From: Alcaligenaceae bacterium
GTDB taxonomy: Bacteria > Pseudomonadota > Gammaproteobacteria > Burkholderiales > Burkholderiaceae_B
Direction: 5' to 3'
Assembly: GCA_013416445.1 (NCBI GenBank)
Contig: JACCER010000011.1
Location: forward strand, 62,001-126,000
Length of the DNA: 64,000 nucleotides
In this document: in pieces, positions 54,512 through 62,179 of the stretch
Position numbering within the stretch: the first letter of the stretch is position 1
Layout: every line of letters begins with the position of its first letter
The notes under the pieces: generated by a model
The model's input: only the letters and a program-made list of their open reading frames with translations
The model's database searches: none
Told to the model about the DNA's origin: nothing
Translations under genes and position numbers: made by a program

Positions 54512-55780
54512 ATGACCGTCGCTCCTCAATTTCAATTCCGCAATGGCGTGCTGCACGCCGAAGATATGCCGCTCACCGATCTGGCCAGCCAGTTCGGCAC
54601 GCCCTTATATGTGTACTCGCGTCAGGCACTGCACGACGCCTGGGACGCCTATCGTGTGGCATCCCAGGGGCGTGACGTCCTGATCTGCTACGGCATGAAG
54701 GCCAACTCCAATCTGGCGGTACTGAACGAATTCAAGAACTTGGGCTCGGGCTTCGATATTGTGTCTGGCGGGGAACTGGCGCGCGTGCTGGCTATAGGTG
54801 GCGATGCATCGCGCGTCGTATTCTCGGGCGTTGGCAAGCAAACCTGGGAAATGCAGGCAGCGCTCAAGGCGGGGGTCAAATGCTTCAATGTTGAATCAGA
54901 AGCCGAACTCGTGCGCCTGGCCGAGGTCGCGCAGCAAATGGGCGTGGTGGCTCCGGTTTCATTGCGCGTCAACCCTGATGTCGACGCCCAAACCCACCCA
55001 TATATTTCCACCGGCCTGAAAGACAACAAATTCGGCATTGCCATCGAAACAGCGCTGTCGGTTTATCAGCGCGCAGCAGCACTACCCAGCCTGAATGTGG
55101 TCGGCGTCGATTGCCACATAGGCTCGCAAATCACTGAAGTCAGCCCTTACCTCGATGCCCTCGACAAGCTGATCCATCTGATCCTAACCCTCGACAGCCA
55201 CGGCATCACGCTCAAGCACCTGGATCTCGGCGGCGGTATAGGCATACGCTATACCAACGAAACCCTGCTCTCGCCCAGCGTACTGCTATCCAAGGTTTTT
55301 CAGGCTCTGGATGCGCACAAGCTGTCGCACTTGCAACTGGTTCTCGAACCGGGGCGCTCGTTGGTGGGCAATTCCGGGGTACTGCTGACCACTGTCGAAT
55401 ACCTCAAGCACAGCGAAGCCAAAAATTTCGCCATTGTCGATGCCGCCATGAACGACTTGCTACGCCCAACCTTGTACGGCGCCTGGCATGACGTCGAGGC
55501 CGTAACGCCGCGCAACAATACCGGCACGCCTCCCGCCTACGACATCGTAGGGCCTATTTGCGAAAGCGGAGACTGGCTGGCGCGCAACCGCCAGCTTGAC
55601 CTGCAACAAGGCGACCTGCTCGCCATTATGTCGGCAGGCGCCTATGCCTTCACCATGGCCAGCCAATACAACACGCGCCCACGCGCCGCGGAAGTCATGG
55701 TCGACGGCGCGCAAGCACAGGTAGTACGCCCGCGCGAATCAGTACAAGACCTGTTTATAACGGAAAGCGTACTGAAATGA
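54512..55780 (+). CDS. lysA: diaminopimelate decarboxylase
   Basis: PLP enzyme of 422 residues making lysine from meso-diaminopimelate. The PLP lysine is in ICYGMKANSN (about 63). GGGIGIRY is the phosphate-binding glycine run. The ESGDWLARNR segment and the C-terminal GAYAFTMASQYN place the catalytic Cys of the neighbouring subunit (GPICESGD) near the end. It ends at 55780, followed by a GC-rich hairpin. Confidence 0.97.
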   Translation: MTVAPQFQFRNGVLHAEDMPLTDLASQFGTPLYVYSRQALHDAWDAYRVASQGRDVLICYGMKANSNLAVLNEFKNLGSGFDIVSGGELARVLAIGGDASRVVFSGVGKQTWEMQAALKAGVKCFNVESEAELVRLAEVAQQMGVVAPVSLRVNPDVDAQTHPYISTGLKDNKFGIAIETALSVYQRAAALPSLNVVGVDCHIGSQITEVSPYLDALDKLIHLILTLDSHGITLKHLDLGGGIGIRYTNETLLSPSVLLSKVFQALDAHKLSHLQLVLEPGRSLVGNSGVLLTTVEYLKHSEAKNFAIVDAAMNDLLRPTLYGAWHDVEAVTPRNNTGTPPAYDIVGPICESGDWLARNRQLDLQQGDLLAIMSAGAYAFTMASQYNTRPRAAEVMVDGAQAQVVRPRESVQDLFITESVLK

Positions 55781-55785
55781 CCTAT

Positions 55786-55805
55786 GCCGGGGCGCAAGCC
55801 CCGGC
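55786..55805 (+). terminator. hairpin after lysA
   Basis: GCCGGGGC - GCAA - GCCCCGGC, a perfect 8-bp stem with a GCAA tetraloop, begins 5 bases after the lysA stop. There is no T-run (CTAAAG follows), so it may act as a Rho-dependent or stabilising end rather than a classical terminator. Confidence 0.45.
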
Positions 55806-56004
55806 CTAAAGAAACAACCCAGGCCGCCGTTAACTGAATGAACAAGACGGAAAAAACCTGCTGCGCGGCGCTAGGAACAAATACTGCATATAAAAAATGG
55901 CTTTTTTGTCACTATGTCACTAAAACGGCCATGAAAATTCAGTATCATGCTCTGCATCTATCCTGCAGCGTAGCTTACGGGGAAAAGGCTTGTAGCAAAA
56001 CAAC

Positions 56005-58923
56005 ATGACGGCTTCAAACACGCGGCACCTTACCTTCTTCAAAAAGCTCAACCAGGCGACCAGCAAGCTGGTCTATGTGTTTTCGCTATATGCGGTGCCT
56101 GCCGTCCTCATCATTTTCTCTATTTTTGCACTCTACGCATTAAACAATCACTATCCGCTTACGCACGGCAAGCGGGTTTCCATACATCTGTTGGCCCAAC
56201 CCGCCACGGCGCTCAGCCCGGAAGCCGCCCTTACGGCCTTGCAGGCGCTTCCCCCTTCGTTATCCCCATCAGCGTCATCGCCCAGCTGGATTCTGATTAA
56301 GCTGCCAGCCGCTCCCCAGCTCGACAATGTTGCAATCGATTTTCCTTCAAGCCTGATCCAGCAGCTCGAATGCTGGGACGGCGCCACCTTGCATCCAATA
56401 GGCAGCGCTATCCGTGGGCAAACCAGCACTGGTTTACTAATGCGCCACAAAATGGGTTTTGCCATCCCCATGGGTCAATTAACCCACCCCAAGGCAATGC
56501 TGTGCCAGGCCTCCTTTACCGCAGCCGGCACGCTTACAGCCGAACTCTGGCGCAGGTCCGACCTGCGCAATTCCGGCAACCGCTACGACCGCAGCATAGG
56601 TCTGCTTGAAGGCGGCCTACTGACTATCTCCCTGTTCATGATTGTCATCGCCGTCACCAACCGTGAATGGGTCTACCTGCTGCTGGCCGCCTGGCTAGTA
56701 GGCAACATGCGACTGGGCGCATACGCCTTGGGCTGGGACGGCCTGTGGCTAGGCCAAGACCTCCCCGCACAATGGCTGCCGTTCATCCGGCAAGTCACCA
56801 TTGCCACCTACTACCTGCTTACCTATACCCTGCTGACGCAGCTCTTTCTCACCAACCGGCATGCACTCCTGCCGCGCCTGACCCGTACAGCACGGTGGGC
56901 CGGTATTATCCTGATGGCCGGAGCGCTGCTGCTACCCCCGGCGGCCTTCCAGCCACTCATGTGGGTTACCTGCTGGTTCGGCATCCTGGCAGCCATCATC
57001 ATCCTGTCGCGCGCCATCTACCGCGCCCATTCACGGCTTTGGTTATGGCATATTGTTACTCTTAGCATGTCGCTATGTGTCATGCTGTCTGGCACCTTGC
57101 TCATCATTTTCGGGCGTAGCGACTTCATCGACACGTTCAACGGCGTCATTGCCTTGCTGCTCTCCAGCGTCATGGTTGCTCTGGCCGTCGCAGAACGCAT
57201 CCGTGAAGACCGCCAGGAACGGGTTCGCGCCCAAACCGAACTCGTCAGCAATTACGCGATAACACCCGTAGGCATGTTTACGCTCAACGCCGATGGCAAC
57301 ATCTTCGAACGCAGCAACCCGGTCATCGAGCAAATGTTGGGTTTTTCCCTGAAAGATGGCACAGCCCGCTGGACTGACTACTTTGCCCCCCAAAACTGGC
57401 CTGCACTGGCTGAACAAACCAAACAGGGCAAAGAAGTCGAAATCGACATACTGCAAAGCGCCATCAGGCCGGGGCTGCCACAACACTTCGTGGTCAGGGC
57501 AGTCCTTACCAACGGCCACATCGAAGGCTCGCTGCAAGATGTCACCGCACGCACGGAAACCATCAATCAGTTGCGCCGCATGGCCGACAACGACCCGCTT
57601 ACCGATGTCCTGAACCGACGCGGCATCGAGAAAGCCCTGGACGCCTCAGTACAGCGCCTGGCGTCCGGCGAGCCCTGTGCCCTGGCCTACGTCAACCTTG
57701 ACCACTACAAGCGCATCAACAGCCTGTTTGGTCACATGTCGGGCGATGAGGTCCTGCAGCAAGTATGCCAGCGCATCAAAGACGCCCTCACCGAGCAGCA
57801 GCATGTGGGCCGCATAGGCGGCGACGAGTTCATTATCCTCTTCCCCAACTGCACTATTAGCGAAGCCCGCGAAAAAGCAGCCAAAGTCATCAACGACGTG
57901 AATTCAACCGCCCTGTACGTGGGCGGGCGCGCCTTTCAAATAAAAAGCGCAATCGGCATCATTGAAGTCACCAGCGACATGGATCCCAAAGACATGATTT
58001 CCGCCGCCAGCCGCGCCTGCCGCGATGCCCGGAAACAGCATGAGGATATCGTCGTCTACGAACAAGACTCCAACGAACTGCAGGAACACACCGAAGAGCT
58101 CCGGCTATTCGACGAACTCGAGGGCGGTGATTCCCCTCGAGGGCTGTATCTTGAAATGCAGCCCATCATGTCCATGAAGAACCCGCTGCAGACGCTCAAC
58201 TTTGAAGTCCTGCTGCGGGTGCGCAATTCCACTGGCGCGCTGCTGCCTTCCGGAAAAATCATTGCCGCCGCCGAAGAAAGCGGCACCATCACCATTATCG
58301 ACAAGTGGGTGTTCTCGGCCACGCTGGAATGGCTGGCCAAGCACGAGCAGCGCCTGAGCAAAACTGAACTGGTCAGCGTCAACCTCAGTGGCGTATCGCT
58401 CAACGACGACAAGTTTGTCGATGCTTTCTTCGCCATTCTTGAACGTTATGAACACTTGGCCAATCGGCTGTGCGTTGAAATCACCGAAGGCGTGGCTTTG
58501 CAAGACTTGAACCGGGCTCGCATATTCATGACTCGGTTGCAAAAAATTGGGGTATTCATTGCTCTTGATGATTTCGGGGCTGGCTACACCTCGTTCTCGT
58601 ATCTGAAAGAGCTGCCGGCCGACGCCATCAAGATTGACGGCGCGCTGATCAAAGACATGATGGCCAACGAAACCAATACCGCCATCATACGCATGATCGT
58701 CGATCTGGCTCGCAGCCTGGGCATGAAGAGCATCGCTGAATGGGCCGAAGATTGCGCCACATTGCGGGCCTTGCAAGAAATGGGGGTGGATTACGTGCAG
58801 GGGTTTGTGGTGTCGAAAGCGAAGTCGCCTGCTGATATCCTGAACGCCAATACGCTGGCTGACCTGATCGATAATGACGAGGTCCTGCAATTCATTCAGG
58901 AAATCAGCACTGAAAAACCATAG
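56005..58923 (+). CDS. membrane 7TM-PAS-GGDEF-EAL cyclic-di-GMP protein
   Basis: Signal transducer of 972 residues. An N-terminal helix (about 25-45) and a periplasmic domain (to about 190) precede about seven membrane helices (200-395), a 7TMR-DISM-like plan. Then come a PAS domain (420-525), GGDEF (about 530-690) with RIGGDEF intact near 605, and EAL (about 715-965). The EAL core reads FEVLLR with DDFGAGYTS, IKIDG and a QGFVV end, all metal-binding residues appearing kept. There is no RxxD inhibition site in front of GGDEF (TEQQ in its place). It may therefore make and/or break c-di-GMP according to an extracellular cue. Confidence 0.92.
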   Translation: MTASNTRHLTFFKKLNQATSKLVYVFSLYAVPAVLIIFSIFALYALNNHYPLTHGKRVSIHLLAQPATALSPEAALTALQALPPSLSPSASSPSWILIKLPAAPQLDNVAIDFPSSLIQQLECWDGATLHPIGSAIRGQTSTGLLMRHKMGFAIPMGQLTHPKAMLCQASFTAAGTLTAELWRRSDLRNSGNRYDRSIGLLEGGLLTISLFMIVIAVTNREWVYLLLAAWLVGNMRLGAYALGWDGLWLGQDLPAQWLPFIRQVTIATYYLLTYTLLTQLFLTNRHALLPRLTRTARWAGIILMAGALLLPPAAFQPLMWVTCWFGILAAIIILSRAIYRAHSRLWLWHIVTLSMSLCVMLSGTLLIIFGRSDFIDTFNGVIALLLSSVMVALAVAERIREDRQERVRAQTELVSNYAITPVGMFTLNADGNIFERSNPVIEQMLGFSLKDGTARWTDYFAPQNWPALAEQTKQGKEVEIDILQSAIRPGLPQHFVVRAVLTNGHIEGSLQDVTARTETINQLRRMADNDPLTDVLNRRGIEKALDASVQRLASGEPCALAYVNLDHYKRINSLFGHMSGDEVLQQVCQRIKDALTEQQHVGRIGGDEFIILFPNCTISEAREKAAKVINDVNSTALYVGGRAFQIKSAIGIIEVTSDMDPKDMISAASRACRDARKQHEDIVVYEQDSNELQEHTEELRLFDELEGGDSPRGLYLEMQPIMSMKNPLQTLNFEVLLRVRNSTGALLPSGKIIAAAEESGTITIIDKWVFSATLEWLAKHEQRLSKTELVSVNLSGVSLNDDKFVDAFFAILERYEHLANRLCVEITEGVALQDLNRARIFMTRLQKIGVFIALDDFGAGYTSFSYLKELPADAIKIDGALIKDMMANETNTAIIRMIVDLARSLGMKSIAEWAEDCATLRALQEMGVDYVQGFVVSKAKSPADILNANTLADLIDNDEVLQFIQEISTEKP

Positions 58924-58974
58924 CGAAGACGACAAGCGCCAACCGCGCAAGGAAACATCGCTCAATTAGTTTCA

Positions 58975-59064
58975 ATGACGTTGTCTGGTTCTTATGACGT
59001 TGTCTGGTTCTTATGACGTTGTCTGGTTCTTATGACGTTGTCTGGTTCTTATGACGTTGTCTGG
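58975..59064. repeat. 19-bp tandem repeat, four copies plus a partial fifth
   Basis: ATGACGTTGTCTGGTTCTT is repeated exactly at 58975, 58994, 59013 and 59032. The fifth (59051-) diverges after ATGACGTTGTCTGG and becomes the left arm of the neighbouring inverted repeat. Units are identical, so expansion is recent. Confidence 0.95.
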
Positions 59065-59238
59065 GGTGGGTGAAGCTCAGTGCGGCACGGCGTGCTTGTT
59101 TCCGCGTCTGCCTCGTACAGCCGGGCGTCGGCCGAACTCGCTGCGCTCAAACAACGGCCGCCGACAGCCCCCGGCTTCCCTTCGTCAGCACGCGGCGCAC
59201 GCCTACCGCCGCACTGAGCTTCACCCACCCCAGACAAC
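59056..59238. repeat. large inverted-repeat element, perfect 30-bp ends
   Basis: Arms 59056-59085 (starting GTTGTCTGGGGTGGG) and 59209-59238 are perfect reverse complements over 30 bases. They enclose 123 GC-rich bases with further local stems (GTCGGCCG...CGGCCGCCGAC). The left end is fused with the 19-bp tandem array. Similar but shorter sequence occurs at 28070-28142 and 35400-35458. Confidence 0.9.
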
Positions 59239-59380
59239 TGCGTAACAGAAAATTGGCCGGCCTTGCTGCCTGCGTTGCTGGTTTTACTGGTGCGGCTGGT
59301 TGGCTATGAATAGGCTGATCCAAGCTACATTGATGTAAAAAGTCGGGTGTGTCGGGGGCTGTGCAGGCGCCTTGCGCAAG

Positions 59381-59499
59381 CCGTTACGGTCAGCGCCATC
59401 GAGGGGGCAAGGCCGCGGCTGTCTGAGCCCGACGCTTGTCGGACCACTGGTCCGACCGGGCGAGTTCCGCGGACGCCTCGATGGCGCTGACCGTAACGG
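59381..59499. repeat. third large inverted-repeat element
   Basis: Twenty-four-base perfect arms (59381-59404 and 59476-59499, starting CCGTTACGGTCAGCGCC) enclose 71 bases with inner stems (GTCGGACCA/TGGTCCGAC at 59437-59455 and CCGCGG boxes). Outside the arms, GTGTGTCGGGGGCTGT at about 59347 is mirrored imperfectly near 59538-59553. The folded unit may therefore span about 59345-59555. Confidence 0.8.
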
Positions 59500-59583
59500 G
59501 AACCCCGCCAGGGGCGCAGCGCGTGAAGCCGAAACAGCCTCCGGCACACCCGGCTTTCGCAAGAATGAACAACAATACTGTTG

Positions 59584-60585
59584 CTACACCGCGACCCCAG
59601 GCAACTGCAGCGATATTCTGCGCGGCACGGGTTTGGTGCGTTTGTCTTCGTACATGCGCTCGTCGGCAAGATGCATGGTTTTTTTAAGGGTTCCGGCTTC
59701 GGACTTCAGGGCCATGCCTATGGATATTTTGATGCCAACCGCATCAAGGGCATTCCTGAGACGGGCAACCAAGGCCGCGGCAATGACTGGGGTTGCATAC
59801 TGCGCCACGACACCGAATTCATCACCGCCCAGACGCCCTACCGCATCATTGCTGCGCAATACCCCTGTAATCGTTTGCGCGGTCAGGCGGATAAGGTCGT
59901 CGCCCGCTGAATGGCCATGGGTGTCGTTGACCATTTTCAGGAAGTCGAGGTCGAGCATGACAATAGCGGCATCGTTGCCGTCGTCGCCCAGCAAGGCATC
60001 AATGTGAGCCAGGCGGTTGATCCAGCCGGCGCGATTGAGTGTGCCGGTAAGCGGATCGAGAAAAGCATCGCGCTGCAGTTCTATCAAGAGGCGTTCGGCG
60101 GTATTCAGTTCGGCTTGCAAGGCCAGGATCAGGGCCAGGGCCGACAAGCTGGAGCGCACTTCGTCGGTACGCCAATGCAGGCCTAGCGGTAGTTCGCTGG
60201 CTATGCCTATGACGCACCCGCCCGTCATGATGCCCGAAACGTTAAGATCAGCCTTGACCAGATAATGCCCCCTGAGAGCACCAGAATGAGGCGCCAGGGC
60301 CAATACCCGCTGCTCGTGTTCGCTGATATGCCGATACTGAAAACCATCGTTGAACGGGGCGCCATCCCAGTTGCCATTAAACAGTGTGACCAAGCCTTCG
60401 GGAGTTGCTGTTTCAAAGATACCGCTAACGGCAATCGGCGACCAGAAATGCCCCTCGGAACGACCGACCAGCCAGCCTTCGAGTGGCAAAAAAGCGTGAA
60501 GTATCTTCAGTTGAGCAGTTAGCGCCTTGTTGGCCAGAACGTTTGCCCGGGCGTCGATTGCCAGGTTTTCTTTCATTGTGGGCAT
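59584..60585 (-). CDS. diguanylate cyclase (GGDEF domain)
   Basis: Soluble protein of about 333 residues. An N-terminal domain of about 165 residues looks GAF-like (LKILHAFLPLEGWLVG, LALILALQAELN helix). The GGDEF domain starts at DAFLDPLTGTLNRAGW, with LDLDFLKMVNDTHGH and GRLGGDEFG (about 251). RSND sits five residues before GGDEF, an intact RxxD inhibitory site. It should synthesise c-di-GMP under product feedback. The ATG at 60585 is provisional: no ribosome-binding site is seen, and the frame extends to a TTG at 60627. It faces the EAL protein across the repeat-rich gap. Confidence 0.88.
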   Translation of the reverse strand: MPTMKENLAIDARANVLANKALTAQLKILHAFLPLEGWLVGRSEGHFWSPIAVSGIFETATPEGLVTLFNGNWDGAPFNDGFQYRHISEHEQRVLALAPHSGALRGHYLVKADLNVSGIMTGGCVIGIASELPLGLHWRTDEVRSSLSALALILALQAELNTAERLLIELQRDAFLDPLTGTLNRAGWINRLAHIDALLGDDGNDAAIVMLDLDFLKMVNDTHGHSAGDDLIRLTAQTITGVLRSNDAVGRLGGDEFGVVAQYATPVIAAALVARLRNALDAVGIKISIGMALKSEAGTLKKTMHLADERMYEDKRTKPVPRRISLQLPGVAV

Positions 60586-60756
60586 AATTGTTTTTAGAAG
60601 TATTTTCCCTGATAACGAGAAAAACAAACGAGCAATCCAGGTAATGTATGGATACTAATGTTTACAGTCGCAATTAGCTATTCTACTGTTATTTACCTAC
60701 AAAAGGAAAACAAAACACGGAACAAGCCGAAAACTTGACCTTACCACGGCAAATAC

Positions 60757-60788
60757 AAAAAGGGGCAACATAGTAGCTGCCCCTTTTT
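60757..60788 (-). terminator. rho-independent terminator of ccsB
   Basis: AAAAAGGGGCA and TGCCCCTTTTT form an 11-bp stem around a 10-base loop. On the minus strand it ends in a T-run, 18 bases beyond the ccsB stop. The A/T flanks could let it work in both directions. Confidence 0.85.
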
Positions 60789-60806
60789 TATTATTGCTGT
60801 TTGTTT

Positions 60807-62165
60807 TTAGAGTTCGCCGTAAGAGTGCAAACCGGATAGAAACATGTTGACGCCCAGGAAGGCAAAACTGGTGATCAGCAAGCCGCCCAGTGCCCAATAG
60901 GCAGCCATGGTGCCACGCAAGCCCTTCATAAGACGCATATGCAGCCAGGCCGCATAATTGAGCCACACAATAAGCGCCCAGGTTTCTTTGGGGTCCCATT
61001 GCCAATAAGTACCCCAGGCGTCGGCGGCCCAAAGGGCGCCCAGTATCGTCGCCACAGTAAAAAAGGCGAAGCCGACCGAAATTGCCCTATACATGATGTC
61101 GTCGAGGATTTCGAGCGGGGGCAGCTTGCTGGCAATAGGGCCGCGCATGGCCAATATGCCGCCCACAATAATGGCCCCTATGCCAAAGTACAGCATCCAG
61201 GTGGCAGAAAATTCACCAGAGCTGAAAATAAGCGGTTCGGCACACAAGACAGCGCCCAGTACGAATACCGGCACCAGCTTGCCCCACGAACGGGTTTGCC
61301 CGTGTTCTTTGACCAGGTAGGCAAAGCCCACCATGGCAGCCAATGAAAAAGTGCCGTAGCCAATAAAGTTGGCCGGTACGTGCAGCTTCATCCACCAGCT
61401 TTTAAGCGCTGGCACCAGCGGCTGGATCTGAAAGGCATCGCGTGTAAAGGAATACCAAAGCAGGAAAACCACTGCTGAACTGATCACCATCAGGACAAAA
61501 CCGCCCAGCGCCCGGGTTGCGTAGCGCCGCTCGTAGTACAGATAGAACAAAGCGGTAATAAGCGCGAACAACACAAAGACTTCATACAGGTTGCTGACAG
61601 GGATATGGCCGATATCGGGCCCCAGCAAATGGCCTTCGCGCCAGCGCACCAGCAACCCGGTTACACCGGCGTAAACCGCACCCCAGGTAAGCACCGTGCC
61701 GACCCAGGCTGCGGTCTTGCTGAACATGCCTATCCAGTAGCTGATCATGGCCAGCACAAATAGCGAGCACATCCATAAAATGGCTGACTGGGATGAAAAC
61801 AGGTATTTCAGAAAAAATACGTTTTCAGCGCGAGTGATGTCGCCCTGCGCCAGGCCACCGCCATTGCTATACAGCCAGATTGCAAACAGGGCGCTAAGGC
61901 CGCTGGCCACCATAATGGTGCGCAAGGGCCGCCACAGCCAGGCCATCCAGCCCAACATGGGCACAGCCCCCGCGAGTATCAATTTTTCGTAGTAGTCCAT
62001 GCTTGCGCTGTAGGAACTAAGCACATAGGCGGCGCCCAGCGCCAACAGCAGAACGAAAACGATATCGGTCCAGTCGGGCCTGCCCCGATTGCCCCGTGAA
62101 TCGCCACTGGCGACCATGGGCTCTTGCCACATAGGCATATTCGACTTGATTATGGACTCGGACAT
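60807..62165 (-). CDS. ccsB: cytochrome c biogenesis protein CcsB (ResC/CcsA type)
   Basis: Heme-handling membrane protein of 452 residues in the system II cytochrome c maturation pathway. About eight helices are present. The WWD-type heme motif ADAWGTYWQWDPKETW is near residue 385, and conserved His residues lie in MKLHVPANFIGY and WLHMRL. It works as a complex with ResB, whose gene ends 14 bases upstream, to carry heme outward and attach it to apocytochromes. Confidence 0.93.
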   Translation of the reverse strand: MSESIIKSNMPMWQEPMVASGDSRGNRGRPDWTDIVFVLLLALGAAYVLSSYSASMDYYEKLILAGAVPMLGWMAWLWRPLRTIMVASGLSALFAIWLYSNGGGLAQGDITRAENVFFLKYLFSSQSAILWMCSLFVLAMISYWIGMFSKTAAWVGTVLTWGAVYAGVTGLLVRWREGHLLGPDIGHIPVSNLYEVFVLFALITALFYLYYERRYATRALGGFVLMVISSAVVFLLWYSFTRDAFQIQPLVPALKSWWMKLHVPANFIGYGTFSLAAMVGFAYLVKEHGQTRSWGKLVPVFVLGAVLCAEPLIFSSGEFSATWMLYFGIGAIIVGGILAMRGPIASKLPPLEILDDIMYRAISVGFAFFTVATILGALWAADAWGTYWQWDPKETWALIVWLNYAAWLHMRLMKGLRGTMAAYWALGGLLITSFAFLGVNMFLSGLHSYGEL

Positions 62166-62179
62166 AAATGCAAACCTCG

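Larger units (their letters stand above)
58924..59583. other. 660-base repeat-rich intergenic region
   Basis: The gap between the two c-di-GMP genes has no supportable gene. It holds a 19-bp tandem array (58975-59064), a 30-bp inverted-repeat element (59056-59238) and another inverted-repeat element (59381-59499 with a wider imperfect outer stem). Open frames across it read repeat sequence in both directions. Confidence 0.7.

Noticed and set aside
58975-59064. possible CRISPR array
   Set aside because: The repeats are contiguous 19-mers without spacers, and no cas gene is near.
59056-59238. integron attC-like site
   Set aside because: The ends read GTTGTCT...AGACAAC, the reverse of the RYYYAAC...GTTRRRY order, and no integrase is present.
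59372-60007. 211-residue plus-strand frame running from the repeats into the GGDEF gene
   Set aside because: The first half translates a palindromic repeat and the second is antisense to the diguanylate cyclase.
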